Shown: positions 8,305 through 17,064 of the stretch, one piece after another
Layout: each line of letters begins with the position of its first letter
Position numbering within the stretch: the first letter of the stretch is position 1
Translations under genes and position numbers: made by a program
The notes under the pieces: model-generated
Databases searched by the model: none
Seen by the model: only the letters and a program-made list of their open reading frames with translations
Told to the model about the DNA's origin: nothing
Assembly: GCA_951828515.1 (NCBI GenBank)
Contig: OX639992.1
Span: 4,752,217 to 4,816,216 of the forward strand
DNA length: 64,000 nt
DNA from: an uncultured Poribacteria bacterium
GTDB lineage: Bacteria; Poribacteria; WGA-4E; WGA-3G
Reading direction: 5' to 3'

Positions 8305-10248
8305 ATGGCTAACAATGTTTTTCCACCAGCAGAAACTGCTTATCCCATAGAGAATGCTCACGTCAACAGTTTAGAAACATATCATGCACAATACGCCGAA
8401 TCGATTCAAGATCCCGAAGCATTTTGGGCAACAATCGCGGAACGATTGACGTGGTCTCAGAAATGGGATACGGTTCGTGATTACGATTTCATTAACGGGG
8501 AAATTAAATGGTTCGATGGCGGCACACTGAACGCTTGCTATAATTGCCTCGATCGGCATATAGAAGCCGGGCACGGCGATGCAACCGCCATTATCTGGGA
8601 AGGGAACGATCCCTCCGAAGATAAAACCTTCAGTTACACTGAACTCCTCGCTGAGGTCAAAAAATTTGCCAATGTCCTGAAGGCACAAGGTGTTGAAAAA
8701 GGCGATCGCGTCTGTATCTACTTACAGATGGTTCCAGAGTTGGCAATCGCTATGTTAGCGTGTGCGAGGATTGGTGCTGTCCATTCTATCGTCTTCGGCG
8801 CATTTTCAGCGGAATCCCTCCGAGACAGGATTAATGACTCGGCATGTAAACTGCTAATTACGCAGGACACCGCAATGCGGGGTCCCCGTAGTGATATACC
8901 GATGAAGGTAAACGCCGATGCCGCTGTTGCGGAATGTCCATCTATTGAAAAAGTCGTCGTCGTGGAGCGCACTGGGGATGCAGTCGATTTTGATGCGTCG
9001 CGAGATATATGGTGGCATGAAGCGATGGCAGATGCCGATGCCGAATGTGAACCAGTAGTTATGAATGCTGAAGACCCGCTTTTTATCCTATATACCTCCG
9101 GCTCGACAGGCAAACCGAAAGGCGTTTTGCATACGACAGGCGGTTATCTCGTCTACACGTCTTACACACATCAACAGGTTTTTGACTACCACGAAGGCGA
9201 TGTCTACTGGTGCACAGCCGACATAGGTTGGATTACTGGGCATTCTTATATTATCTACGGTCCACTTGCGAATCGTGCGATTAGTGTGATGTTTGAAGGT
9301 GTGCCAAATTACCCGGACTTCGGACGCTTTTGGCAGGTCGTTGAGAAGCACGACATTAATATCTTCTACACTGCCCCGACAGCACTACGCGCACTGATGA
9401 AAGAAGGCAATACATGGGTCGAAAAGTACGACAGATCCACGCTCAGACTACTCGGTACGGTCGGTGAACCCATCAAAGAACCAGAGTGGCTCTGGTACTA
9501 CAATATAGTCGGTGAGGAACGGTGTCCAATCATAGATACATGGTGGCAAACCGAAACCGGTGGGATTCTGATGACACCACTGCCCGCCGCAACACCACTG
9601 AAACCCGGCTCGGCAACATTTCCGTTCTTCGGAATTGAACCGGTGATTCTTGATGAAGGTGGGAACGAAGTGGAAGGGAACCCAGCAACCGGTTATCTCT
9701 GTATTAAAACAGCGTGGCCCGGCATTATGCGAACCATCTACGGTGACCATGAACGGTTTTTGGACACCTATTTCCGCCGGTTTCCCGGCTACTACATGAC
9801 AGGCGATGGGGTCTTACGCGATGAAGACGGTTATTATTGGATTACAGGACGCGTGGACGATGTTCTGAACGTCTCTGGACACCGATTGGGAACAGCAGAG
9901 GTCGAAGGCGCAATCGGGCAACACGAAGCGGTGGCGGAAGCCGCTGTCGTCGGTTATCCACACGACATCAAGGGACAAGGCATCTACGCGTATGTTACGC
10001 TCATGACTGGCGAATCCATGTCTGATACGGTGGAAACAGGTATCAAACAGGCAGTCCGACAGCACATCGGACCTATCGCTACGCCTGATAAGATTCAGTT
10101 TACCCCCGCACTGCCAAAGACAAGATCCGGTAAGATTATGCGACGTATCCTCCGCAAAATCGCGGAAGGCGACATTACCGACCTCGGGGACACCTCCACC
10201 CTCGCTGATCCAACAGTGGTTGACGCTTTGGTTGAAGGCAGACGATAG
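8305..10248 (+). CDS. acsA: Acetyl-CoA synthetase
   Basis: A 647-residue AMP-forming acetate:CoA ligase, the usual family length (about 650). Acetate + ATP gives acetyl-AMP, then acetyl-CoA. Seen: the P-loop-like [12 protein letters not shown] (about 265-276), the core [26 protein letters not shown], and the C-terminal [11 protein letters not shown] with Lys610, the residue acetylated by Pat in well-studied homologues. AGAGGAG lies 13 nt before the ATG. It is followed after 20 nt by a ThDP-enzyme subunit, so an operon is likely. Confidence 0.97.
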   Translation: MANNVFPPAETAYPIENAHVNSLETYHAQYAESIQDPEAFWATIAERLTWSQKWDTVRDYDFINGEIKWFDGGTLNACYNCLDRHIEAGHGDATAIIWEGNDPSEDKTFSYTELLAEVKKFANVLKAQGVEKGDRVCIYLQMVPELAIAMLACARIGAVHSIVFGAFSAESLRDRINDSACKLLITQDTAMRGPRSDIPMKVNADAAVAECPSIEKVVVVERTGDAVDFDASRDIWWHEAMADADAECEPVVMNAEDPLFILYTSGSTGKPKGVLHTTGGYLVYTSYTHQQVFDYHEGDVYWCTADIGWITGHSYIIYGPLANRAISVMFEGVPNYPDFGRFWQVVEKHDINIFYTAPTALRALMKEGNTWVEKYDRSTLRLLGTVGEPIKEPEWLWYYNIVGEERCPIIDTWWQTETGGILMTPLPAATPLKPGSATFPFFGIEPVILDEGGNEVEGNPATGYLCIKTAWPGIMRTIYGDHERFLDTYFRRFPGYYMTGDGVLRDEDGYYWITGRVDDVLNVSGHRLGTAEVEGAIGQHEAVAEAAVVGYPHDIKGQGIYAYVTLMTGESMSDTVETGIKQAVRQHIGPIATPDKIQFTPALPKTRSGKIMRRILRKIAEGDITDLGDTSTLADPTVVDALVEGRR

Positions 10249-10268
10249 AAATAAGGAAAAACTGAAAA

Positions 10269-10763
10269 TTGGCATCAGCACAGAAGATAGTAAATGAATT
10301 AAAAAAACAGGAGATCACCCACGCTGTTGGCGTCCCAGATAACGGCAGTGCCCGAATTTATGAACTCTTACGGTCAGAGCCTGATATCGATGTTATCACG
10401 GTCACCCGCGAGGGAGAAGCATTTGCCATTGCAGCAGGGTTGTACGTTGGTGGCAAAAAACCTGTTATCATCATCCAAAATACCGGATTCTTGGAATCAG
10501 GCGATGCCATCCGAGGCACCGTTGTTAACATGCAGGTCCCAGTAGTGGTACTTATTGGATATCGGGGATACCACAACCGAGATACCAATGGACGATGGAT
10601 CGACTCTGTAGCGACTTTCCTTGAACCGACGTTGAAAGCGTGGAATCTCCCTTATGAGATGCTCGAAACAGATTCGGATGTTCCCTGCATCACGAGAGCA
10701 TTTGAAGAAGCCTCAGAGACTTCACTACCAACAGCGGTGCTTTTAATCGGACATTCTACATAG
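10269..10763 (+). CDS. Single-domain thiamine-pyrophosphate PYR subunit (sulfo-/phosphonopyruvate decarboxylase alpha-like)
   Basis: A 164-residue protein matching the PYR (N-terminal) domain of ThDP enzymes, like ComD or the alpha half of phosphonopyruvate decarboxylase: HAVGVPDNGSARIYELL, then TREGEAFAIAAGLYVGGK with the activating Glu of such domains, and NTGFLESGDAIRG. It starts with TTG, preceded by AAGGA at 11 nt; no in-frame ATG fits. An active enzyme needs a PP-domain partner (beta subunit), and none is encoded in this window. Linkage to acsA hints at acetaldehyde/acetate-type or sulfonate/phosphonate metabolism, which is inference. Confidence 0.8.
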   Translation: MASAQKIVNELKKQEITHAVGVPDNGSARIYELLRSEPDIDVITVTREGEAFAIAAGLYVGGKKPVIIIQNTGFLESGDAIRGTVVNMQVPVVVLIGYRGYHNRDTNGRWIDSVATFLEPTLKAWNLPYEMLETDSDVPCITRAFEEASETSLPTAVLLIGHST

Positions 10764-10788
10764 CAGCTTTCGCCTATATTTTAACCCT

Positions 10789-10840
10789 CCGGAACAAACA
10801 AGAGGATTCTTGCGCTGATACCTATGGTGCTCTGTTCCGG
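10789..10840. repeat. Inverted repeat with large loop in the acs-sigma gap
   Basis: CCGGAACA (10789-10796) pairs with TGTTCCGG (10833-10840) around a 36-nt loop. No run of T follows directly. Otherwise the 293-bp gap holds only AT-rich sequence and the promoter of the sigma gene. It could be a 3' structure or a small RNA; nothing more can be said. Confidence 0.3.
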
Positions 10841-10983
10841 TAATTGAGAGTGCCTCGCGCGATTTTTTACACGAAATAATGACGCAATCGACCCAGCGTG
10901 CTCCATTTTTTCGTAAAACCCTGTTAAAATCCTTGTTTTTTCGGGTTTTTTGGTGAAATGTCGCTTTTTATTAAACATTTTAC

Positions 10984-11013
10984 TTGACAAAACGTTTTAA
11001 CATAATGTATCAT
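10984..11013 (+). promoter_or_regulatory. Promoter of the sigma factor gene
   Basis: TTGACA (10984-10989), 18-bp spacer, TATCAT (11008-11013). The same box pair and spacing occur before the FRG-TPR gene at 43114. AGAAGGAGAGGAG supplies the ribosome site before the ATG at 11057. Confidence 0.55.
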
Positions 11014-11056
11014 TAATTTTTGTTTTATCAAAATTTTGTAGAAGGAGAGGAGAAAG

Positions 11057-12316
11057 ATGGAAGCCGAGTATTTCGGTGAAACAGCAAGTATTGAAAGTGT
11101 TGATCCATATATGGATGCAACATATCCACCAGATGAGACAGAACCCTCAGAAAGTTATAAAGGTAGCGATCAGAGTGCTTTAACGAGTTGGCTTCGGAGT
11201 GTAGCAGGTCATCGCCTGTTAACCCGTGAAGAAGAAGTTCAATTAGCGAAACGGATTGAAACCGCAGAGGCTAAAGCACTCGACGGACTATTAGACACGC
11301 TAGTGGAAGCAAACTTACTATCCCGCGAGAAGAAAGATCAACTAATAGAGCAAATTGAAGTCGCAGAGGCTAAAGCATTAGGCGCACTAGTAGAAATAAA
11401 TCTATTATCTCGCGAGAAGAAAGAGCAACTGGCAGAACAAATTGAATCTGGCAGGAGCGAATCAAGAAAAGCACTGGTAAGCGAACTACACGACGCACTG
11501 GTGAAAGGTGACTCATTATCTGACGAGGAAAAAGAGGAACTGACGAAACGGATTGGAGCAGCGGAGAGCGAAGCACGTAGCGCACGAGATGAACTTGTCC
11601 AAGCGAATCTACGACTCGTAATTTCTATCGCAGTTAAATACCAAGGCCATAACGTTCCACTCGAAGATTTGATTCAAGAAGGAAATATCGGGCTGATTAA
11701 AGCGGCAAGTAAGTTTGATTATCAGAAGGGTTTTAAATTCAGTACGTACGCGATTTGGTGGATTAAGCAAGCGATTATGCGTACGCTTGACAATTTTTCC
11801 CGTTCCATTCGATTACCTTCCTATGTAGTTGCTAAAATGAACAAATTCGATGCCGTCTACGCAACGTTGTGTCAAGAACTACAACGTGAGCCGCGGCGCG
11901 ACGAAATAGCAGACGCTTTGGACTTGACTCTGAAACAGGTCGAAGAAATTTTAACGTTTAACGCTGATACGATCTCAATGGATTTACCACTTAGTGACGA
12001 ACGTTCTGCTGCTACATTAGGCGACTTAATCGAAGATCCAACAACAAGTGGAGAAGACGGTCCGATCGCAGAAATGATTAATCAGGATTTGACCGCTCAA
12101 TTTCTCAAAAGACTACCAGAGCGCGAACAAAAAGTATTGAAGATGCGTTTCGGACTTGAGGATGGAGAACGGAAAACACTCCGAGAAATCGGGGTTGCCC
12201 TGGAAGTTACCCGGGAACGAGTTCGCCAACTGGAAATAGACGCAATCAAGCGGTTGTATGACCTATATGACGAAATGGGCGAATTTCGGTCAAATCGTCA
12301 GTCCTGGGCCGCATAA
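11057..12316 (+). CDS. RNA polymerase sigma-70 family factor (RpoD/SigA-like)
   Basis: A 419-residue primary-type sigma. Region 1.2 starts at LTREEEVQLAKRIE (about 55-68). Region 2 has NLRLVISIAVKYQG, LEDLIQEGNIGLIKA and FSTYAIWWIKQAI (184-240). Region 3 follows, then region 4.2 with TLREIGVALEVTRERVRQLE. Between regions 1.2 and 2 lies an unusual 100-residue stretch made of three further degenerate copies of the 1.2 helix pair. There is no long region 1.1. Region 4.2 ends normally. It is next to nfuA (21 nt gap), so the two may be cotranscribed. Whether it is the housekeeping sigma or an alternative group 2 factor cannot be decided here. Confidence 0.93.
   Translation: MEAEYFGETASIESVDPYMDATYPPDETEPSESYKGSDQSALTSWLRSVAGHRLLTREEEVQLAKRIETAEAKALDGLLDTLVEANLLSREKKDQLIEQIEVAEAKALGALVEINLLSREKKEQLAEQIESGRSESRKALVSELHDALVKGDSLSDEEKEELTKRIGAAESEARSARDELVQANLRLVISIAVKYQGHNVPLEDLIQEGNIGLIKAASKFDYQKGFKFSTYAIWWIKQAIMRTLDNFSRSIRLPSYVVAKMNKFDAVYATLCQELQREPRRDEIADALDLTLKQVEEILTFNADTISMDLPLSDERSAATLGDLIEDPTTSGEDGPIAEMINQDLTAQFLKRLPEREQKVLKMRFGLEDGERKTLREIGVALEVTRERVRQLEIDAIKRLYDLYDEMGEFRSNRQSWAA
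11216..11608 (+). repeat. Tandem degenerate duplication of sigma region 1.2 inside the gene
   Basis: Residues 54-184 read as four units, each beginning Leu-(Thr/Ser)-x-Glu-(Glu/Lys)-(Glu/Lys) and containing a (Lys/Glu)-(Arg/Gln)-Ile-(Glu/Gly) core: LTREEEVQLAKRIE, LSREKKDQLIEQIE, LSREKKEQLAEQIE and LSDEEKEELTKRIG. Only the last runs into the canonical VQANLRLV of region 2. Confidence 0.75.
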
Positions 12317-12337
12317 TACTGCTTACGGACGGTAATT

Positions 12338-12952
12338 ATGAAGAATTTCTTGAAAAAGCTCAAGGGAAACGAAACCCCTTTGCTTACAGTCACAGAAGCC
12401 GCACAAGAAAAGATTCAGGCAGTGATAGAAACCGAAGAGGTTGAAGTCGAAGGACTACGCATTAGTATTCAGGGTAGAACTGCCACTGCTTTCCAATACA
12501 GCTTGGGTTTAGCTACTGAAGCACAAGCGGATGACATTGTTGTTGACTGTGAGAATTTTAATGTACTCGTCGACGCCGAAAGCGCACCTGATCTTAACGG
12601 TGCTGTGATTGATTACGTCGATGACCTAAATTCGAGTGGGTTTAACATTGAGAACCCAAACACACCAACATGGGACAATCCAAAAGCACAAGAGGTCCAG
12701 AAGCTTATTGACGAACGGATTAACCCGGCTGTTGCGGCACATGGTGGACAGATAGAACTCCTGAACGTCGAGGACGATGCTGTGTACATCCATATGGGTG
12801 GGGGGTGCCAAGGCTGCGGCATGGCAAATGTTACCCTCAAACACGGTATTGAGGCGATGATTCAAGAAGTCTTTCCTGAGATTAAGCACGTGATTGACAC
12901 TACCGATCACGCGGCTGGAGATGACCCATACTATTCCCCAAGTAAGGGATAA
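12338..12952 (+). CDS. nfuA: NfuA-type Fe-S cluster carrier
   Basis: A 204-residue two-domain protein. The N-terminal half (about 13-105) has the A-type carrier (HesB/IscA) fold pattern (TEAAQEKIQAVI) but lacks the cysteine ligands of that family, as in NfuA. The C-terminal Nfu domain (about 118-190) has the INPAVAAHGGQIELL motif and the cluster-binding C157-x-x-C160 (GGGCQGCGMANVTL). It receives and delivers [4Fe-4S] clusters to apo-enzymes in the cytosol. It lies just downstream of the sigma gene and ends at a clear terminator. Confidence 0.93.
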   Translation: MKNFLKKLKGNETPLLTVTEAAQEKIQAVIETEEVEVEGLRISIQGRTATAFQYSLGLATEAQADDIVVDCENFNVLVDAESAPDLNGAVIDYVDDLNSSGFNIENPNTPTWDNPKAQEVQKLIDERINPAVAAHGGQIELLNVEDDAVYIHMGGGCQGCGMANVTLKHGIEAMIQEVFPEIKHVIDTTDHAAGDDPYYSPSKG

Positions 12953-12960
12953 CACAAATG

Positions 12961-12996
12961 ACGGGCGGATATCACTATCTGTCCGTTTTTGTTTTT
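12961..12996 (+). terminator. Intrinsic terminator after nfuA
   Basis: An 11-bp stem (12961-12971 with 12976-12986; two G-U pairs), TCAC loop, followed by TTTTTGTTTTT. It lies between nfuA and the convergent GHMP gene. Confidence 0.85.
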
Positions 12997-13963
12997 AACC
13001 TAACACAACGTGCGCACCCAAGTTGTTCGCCCGCGTAACAAAACAGGAACCACCCTCCGGAAGTGTTTTTAGGAACGCTTCGGTGTCCCGCTTTAACCTA
13101 TCAACATCCTCGCCTACCACGCATATCGCAGACCCCCAACTGCTAACACCCGCACCGAAAGCTCCACTATCGCGTAAGAAGTCAAGCGTCAATTGGAGTT
13201 CAGCACCTTGCGCATCAATTTCCACTTTTTTCCATCCAAACGTCTGAATTTGATTTAAGGCTTTGCCGAAGGTCTGCATATCTCCTTCAACCAGAGCAGG
13301 AAGTATCTGCATCAGTAGGATGTGTGAAAGTTTCTGCGCAACCCATTCTGGTTGTGGACAAAGGGTTTGAAATAACTCAATCTCTTTATCACCATAAATC
13401 CGTGAACAATTTGGCATGACAATTAGCAACGGTACCTCTGGAAACGGGTAACGGAGTAAAACCGGAGGTGGCGAAATATCACCAAGGGCAGAAGAAGGCA
13501 GGAATGATGACTTCTGTTCAGGGTAACGATGTCCACCATCGACAATGAACCCACCTGTCCCGAATGCCGCGATACCGATACCTGAAGTGCCGCCGCGTCC
13601 GACAACCTTTGCCAATTCTTGTACATCTAACCCAAGTTCGTATAGCACATTGACTGCCTGGGCAATCCCAAGAGAAAGTTGCGTGCCAGACCCGAATCCG
13701 CAGTGCATCGGGATTTCAGATTGAAATGTTAATCTAATGCCGGGGAAGGGATAGGTATCTTGAAGTCGTTCAAGGACTGCAGCAGCCCGATCACGGTATA
13801 CAGAAGACGGTAGATAAATTCCGGTTGCCCGCTCAGCAACAATTTGAAAATTGGGCTCAGTGATTGAGAGACCGAACCCTCCATCAATCCGTCCCAAGGC
13901 ACCGTTCAAATCAAGTAGAGAAAAGTGTAAGCGGGACGGAGTGGTAATTTTGACGTGGCGCAT
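12995..13963 (-). CDS. Beta-ribofuranosylaminobenzene 5'-phosphate synthase-like GHMP-family protein
   Basis: A 322-residue member of the GHMP superfamily closest, by recall, to beta-RFAP synthase, which condenses 4-hydroxybenzoate or pABA with PRPP in (tetrahydro)methanopterin biosynthesis. Seen: TPSRLHFSLLDLNG (8-21), GRIDGGFGLSI, the glycine-rich CGFGSGTQLSLGIAQA (88-103), GRGGTSGIGIAAFG (122-135) then GGFIVDGG, and GAGVSSWGSA. No other methanopterin gene is in the window. It lies downstream of the export ATPase, 33 nt after its stop, and may be read through from that operon. A sugar-kinase role cannot be excluded. Confidence 0.82.
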   Translation of the reverse strand: MRHVKITTPSRLHFSLLDLNGALGRIDGGFGLSITEPNFQIVAERATGIYLPSSVYRDRAAAVLERLQDTYPFPGIRLTFQSEIPMHCGFGSGTQLSLGIAQAVNVLYELGLDVQELAKVVGRGGTSGIGIAAFGTGGFIVDGGHRYPEQKSSFLPSSALGDISPPPVLLRYPFPEVPLLIVMPNCSRIYGDKEIELFQTLCPQPEWVAQKLSHILLMQILPALVEGDMQTFGKALNQIQTFGWKKVEIDAQGAELQLTLDFLRDSGAFGAGVSSWGSAICVVGEDVDRLKRDTEAFLKTLPEGGSCFVTRANNLGAHVVLG

Positions 13964-13996
13964 AGTTGTGTCGGGTCAATGCGGACTTTCCGTAGA

Positions 13997-14701
13997 TTAG
14001 GCAGTATCTCCGCCATTATCCCCATTCTGTCTGACATCTCGTTCGATTAAACCGTCACGAATGTGGAGGACTCGTTTGGCATGTTCAGCGACTTCAGCCT
14101 CATGTGTCACCATGATGATGGTATTTCCCTCATCGTTCAAACGATTGAAAATCGCCATAATTTCGGTGCCAGAACGGGTATCCAAGTTACCTGTCGGTTC
14201 ATCAGCGAAGATCATTGAGGGGCTATTGACTAAAGCCCGTGCGATCGCCACACGCTGGATTTGTCCACCAGACAACTCGGTCGACTTGTGATCAACTCGG
14301 TCCGCTAAACCTACCGCTTCCAAGGATTCAAATGCCCGCCGTTTGCGCTCTTTTCTGCCCAAACCGGAGTAAATAAGCGGTAATTCAACATTGTTAAGGG
14401 CACTCGTTCGTGGTAGCAGATTAAACGACTGAAACACAAAACCGATCTTTTTATTCCGAATGTCAGCCAAACGATTATCGGACAGTCGTCCTACCTCTTC
14501 ACCTTCAAGGAAGTAATCTCCCGATGTCGGTGTTGCGAGGCACCCCAGAATATCCATCATAGTCGATTTCCCGGAACCCGATGGCCCCATAATCGCAATG
14601 AATTCGCCTTGTGTTACAGTGAAGGTTACGCCTCGCAAGGCATGCACCTGCACATCACCCATTTGATAGACTTTTGTCAAATCTCGTACATCGATTAACA
14701 C
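13997..14701 (-). CDS. ABC transporter ATPase, MacB/LolD type
   Basis: A 234-residue ATPase with Walker [10 protein letters not shown] (39-47), Q-loop region [17 protein letters not shown], signature [15 protein letters not shown], Walker [13 protein letters not shown] and the H-loop [10 protein letters not shown]. The start is GTG, supported by AAGGAGG at 7 nt. Such ATPases normally pair with an FtsX/MacB-type permease, but neither neighbour encodes one. It follows the membrane-fusion protein gene by 78 nt, so it likely powers the same export complex using a permease encoded elsewhere. Confidence 0.95.
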   Translation of the reverse strand: MLIDVRDLTKVYQMGDVQVHALRGVTFTVTQGEFIAIMGPSGSGKSTMMDILGCLATPTSGDYFLEGEEVGRLSDNRLADIRNKKIGFVFQSFNLLPRTSALNNVELPLIYSGLGRKERKRRAFESLEAVGLADRVDHKSTELSGGQIQRVAIARALVNSPSMIFADEPTGNLDTRSGTEIMAIFNRLNDEGNTIIMVTHEAEVAEHAKRVLHIRDGLIERDVRQNGDNGGDTA

Positions 14702-14779
14702 AGCGTTTCCTCCTTAACCTTAGATCTTATGAAGGTAAAACAATAAACAAGGAATACAACTTAGCATGTTTAGCTTGAC

Positions 14780-16795
14780 TTACTCCTTCTCTTCCTCTGA
14801 TTCTTCTTGTCCCTTTGTTAATTCTTGCATGGAAGGCACAAAAACGCGGTCTCCCTCCTTCAAACCACCGGTGATTTGAAAGTGGGTATTATTGCGCTGT
14901 CCGATTGTAATATGGGTTTTGACCCCTTTCTGCTCTTTGTCATCTTTACTGGATTTACCTGTATCTAACATAACAAAATACTGCCGCTCGCTACTCACTT
15001 CGGCTTCTATATTGGGGAGTATATTTCCTTCCGAGATAACAATTGAGATCTCTATCGGACCAGTCTTCAAGCCTTTCTGCGCCTCTTCGACTAATATTTC
15101 AAGACTACCGCGGGTTTCCTCTGGGTCAATCTGACCGACCCGTCCGTCGAACTCCTTTCCGATTAAATTTCGGATTTTGAGCTCCTGACCTGTCTGAAAT
15201 TGTCCAAGATCCGCTGGATTTACCTTCGCTTTAACAGTAAAAACCTTTGGACTCAGTACGGCGGGTATTGGAAGTTGGAGGATATCGGATTCTTCAAACA
15301 CAATAATATCAACGTCCGCAGACATACCGGGCAGTAGTTCGGCGGGTGAACCGATGACCTCTACATCTACCTCAAAGGTGATGACAGAACTCTGGTTCTG
15401 GGGACCGCGCGGCGTCGCACTCGGTGAAATCTCGCTGACTCTCCCCGGAAAAATACGACCCGGATAACTATCAACGCTGATTTCGGCGCGCTGCTCTTCC
15501 TTTATTTTTCCGATTTCGACCTGATTTATCTGGGTCCTCACAATCATCTGATCGAGGTCAGCAATACGCATAATCGCATCGCCACGTGAAAAAGCGGAAC
15601 GACCCGATGTGATAATTTCTCCCTCTTCCACAGTGAGGCGTGTAACCGTACCAGCTATAGGTGCTATGACTGTCGTCCATGCGTAACGCTCGTGTTGAGA
15701 TTCCAGTTGACTTTGTGCTTGGAGCAAACTCGCCTCCGCGCCGACTCTGGCATGACGGGTTAATTCCTTTTCTTCTTCTGTCGTTTCTTCTAGTTGACGG
15801 AGCCGTGTGTGAGCGTTCTCGAATTCCGCTTCCAATTGTTTTTTTCGTGCTTCTTCCGATTCTTTAAGGGTCAGAACATTCTTTTTATTGAGTTCCAGGG
15901 TAGATTCACGACTCTGAATTGCTTCTTGCCGGACATTGATATTTTCTTCTTGGGACTTAACGGTTTCTTTTTGGGACTCGACTTCTTTCTGTGCGTTTTC
16001 ATACTGCGATCTCGCCCCGGCGAGTTGATTTTGTGATTCCTCTAACGTCCGTTTTGACACTAATTTCTTGTCAAATAGTTCTTTATTTCGATTGTATTCG
16101 GACTCTGCTGTTTCGAGTGCTACCTTCGCCGATTCGACAAGGGTTTCCGAGCGATCAAACATTAGTTTTGCTTGTGATAAAGCGATCTCAGCCTGCTTTA
16201 AACCGATCTGATCGCGGTTGAGGTCAATTTGTGTGGTCGCTACCTGCGTTTCTGCTTCGGTAATCCGTTGCTGTGTCGTTGCAACGAATGAATCTAAAGT
16301 TGCCTGTGCCATCGCAACAGAGTTGCGTGCTTGCGCAAGACCACTTTCTTGCTGTTTTTCAGTAATTTGAATTTGGAGTTCCGCTTGCTGGAGTTGGGCT
16401 TTTCGAGCATCTCGGTTCGCTGCCGCCTGTTTCCTTTGTTCCAAAATTTGCTCATCATCAATTCGGAGCAAAGGATTTCCTAATTCAACTACGTCTCCCT
16501 CATCGACGAAAATCTCAACGATCTCGCCTTCCACGTTTGACCGGACATCCACCTCAAGGAAGGAGCGCAGATTACCGGACTCGCGGACCCGAACGAGGAA
16601 TTCGCCGCGACGCACAATTTCCTGTTTATCCTCGGCTGCTTCCTTAGCTTTCCCGAAACTGAAATTCATCCGAGTCGCACCGATTGCCCCAACAGCAATA
16701 ACAACCAAGGCAACGACTCCGATGATAATCCACTTTTTCTGGTTTTTCATCAAGTTCTTCGGGATGGAACTCCCGAATGAATTCGGGAGTTCCAT
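14780..16795 (-). CDS. HlyD/MacA-type periplasmic adaptor (membrane fusion protein), long
   Basis: A 671-residue adaptor linking an inner-membrane exporter to TolC. One membrane helix (WIIIGVVALVVIAVGAIGA, about 22-40), a biotinyl-lipoyl half-motif, a very long Gln/Glu-rich coiled-coil hairpin (about 120-370), the second lipoyl half (ERYAWTTVIAPIAGTVTRL), then beta-barrel domains and a Lys/Glu-rich tail. MacA itself is about 370 residues, so the hairpin is enlarged. Two starts are possible. ATG at 16795 lies inside a 40-bp palindrome, 4 nt after AAGGAG. The second ATG (16750, MKNQKKW) gives the usual N-terminus of the family. Confidence 0.92.
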   Translation of the reverse strand: MELPNSFGSSIPKNLMKNQKKWIIIGVVALVVIAVGAIGATRMNFSFGKAKEAAEDKQEIVRRGEFLVRVRESGNLRSFLEVDVRSNVEGEIVEIFVDEGDVVELGNPLLRIDDEQILEQRKQAAANRDARKAQLQQAELQIQITEKQQESGLAQARNSVAMAQATLDSFVATTQQRITEAETQVATTQIDLNRDQIGLKQAEIALSQAKLMFDRSETLVESAKVALETAESEYNRNKELFDKKLVSKRTLEESQNQLAGARSQYENAQKEVESQKETVKSQEENINVRQEAIQSRESTLELNKKNVLTLKESEEARKKQLEAEFENAHTRLRQLEETTEEEKELTRHARVGAEASLLQAQSQLESQHERYAWTTVIAPIAGTVTRLTVEEGEIITSGRSAFSRGDAIMRIADLDQMIVRTQINQVEIGKIKEEQRAEISVDSYPGRIFPGRVSEISPSATPRGPQNQSSVITFEVDVEVIGSPAELLPGMSADVDIIVFEESDILQLPIPAVLSPKVFTVKAKVNPADLGQFQTGQELKIRNLIGKEFDGRVGQIDPEETRGSLEILVEEAQKGLKTGPIEISIVISEGNILPNIEAEVSSERQYFVMLDTGKSSKDDKEQKGVKTHITIGQRNNTHFQITGGLKEGDRVFVPSMQELTKGQEESEEEKE

Positions 16796-16799
16796 CCCG
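16760..16799. repeat. Perfect 19-bp palindrome at the start of the adaptor gene
   Basis: Arms 16760-16778 and 16781-16799 are exact reverse complements (CGGGATGGAACTCCCGAAT) with a 2-nt loop. On the minus strand it lies exactly between AAGGAG and AAGAACTTG-ATG. Deleting it would leave AAGGAG 9 nt before the second ATG. It encodes residues 1-12 of the longer product, read from its own ATG. Confidence 0.85.
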
Positions 16800-16824
16800 C
16801 TCCTTTTTTTACTTTATTTTTGAC

Positions 16825-17062
16825 TTTAAATTGTTAAAATATGTTAGAATTATTTTAAAGTAACTCGAAGACGATTGTTCGCTCGAACAACTTCCTAAGT
16901 CGGAAGTGTCTGGGGTTGTATGTGGACGTGTAAAGCGTCTGAACGGTGGCTTCCCCCGTGCGGTGGCACATACGTAAAGTTACGAGCCGAAGCCGCGGAA
17001 CATAAACAGTCGAGAAGGAAGGGGCTTCACAAGTTCCCGACTTTAGTCGGCGGGTAGTTGAC
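16825..17062 (+). mobile_element. Probable IS200/IS605 remnant: right end / omega-RNA region without tnpB
   Basis: The stretch about 16930-17062 resembles, from memory, the right end of IS605-group TnpB elements: GAAGGAAGGGGCTTCACAAG, the hairpin CCGAC-TTTA-GTCGG (17037-17050) and the terminal GGGTAGTTGAC. A TTGAC at 16820-16824 on the left and a TTGAC ending at 17062 on the right would be the expected target copy and right cleavage site, giving a 238-bp deletion derivative. No transposase frame remains. It lies between tolC (3 nt from its stop) and the adaptor gene and is oriented against them. The boundaries are inferred. Confidence 0.5.
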
Positions 17063-17064
17063 GG

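Noticed and set aside
16899-17057. Short plus-strand frame reading to a stop at 17057
   Set aside because: It lies in the structured IS605-end region and has no start or ribosome site; kept only as part of the mobile-element remnant.
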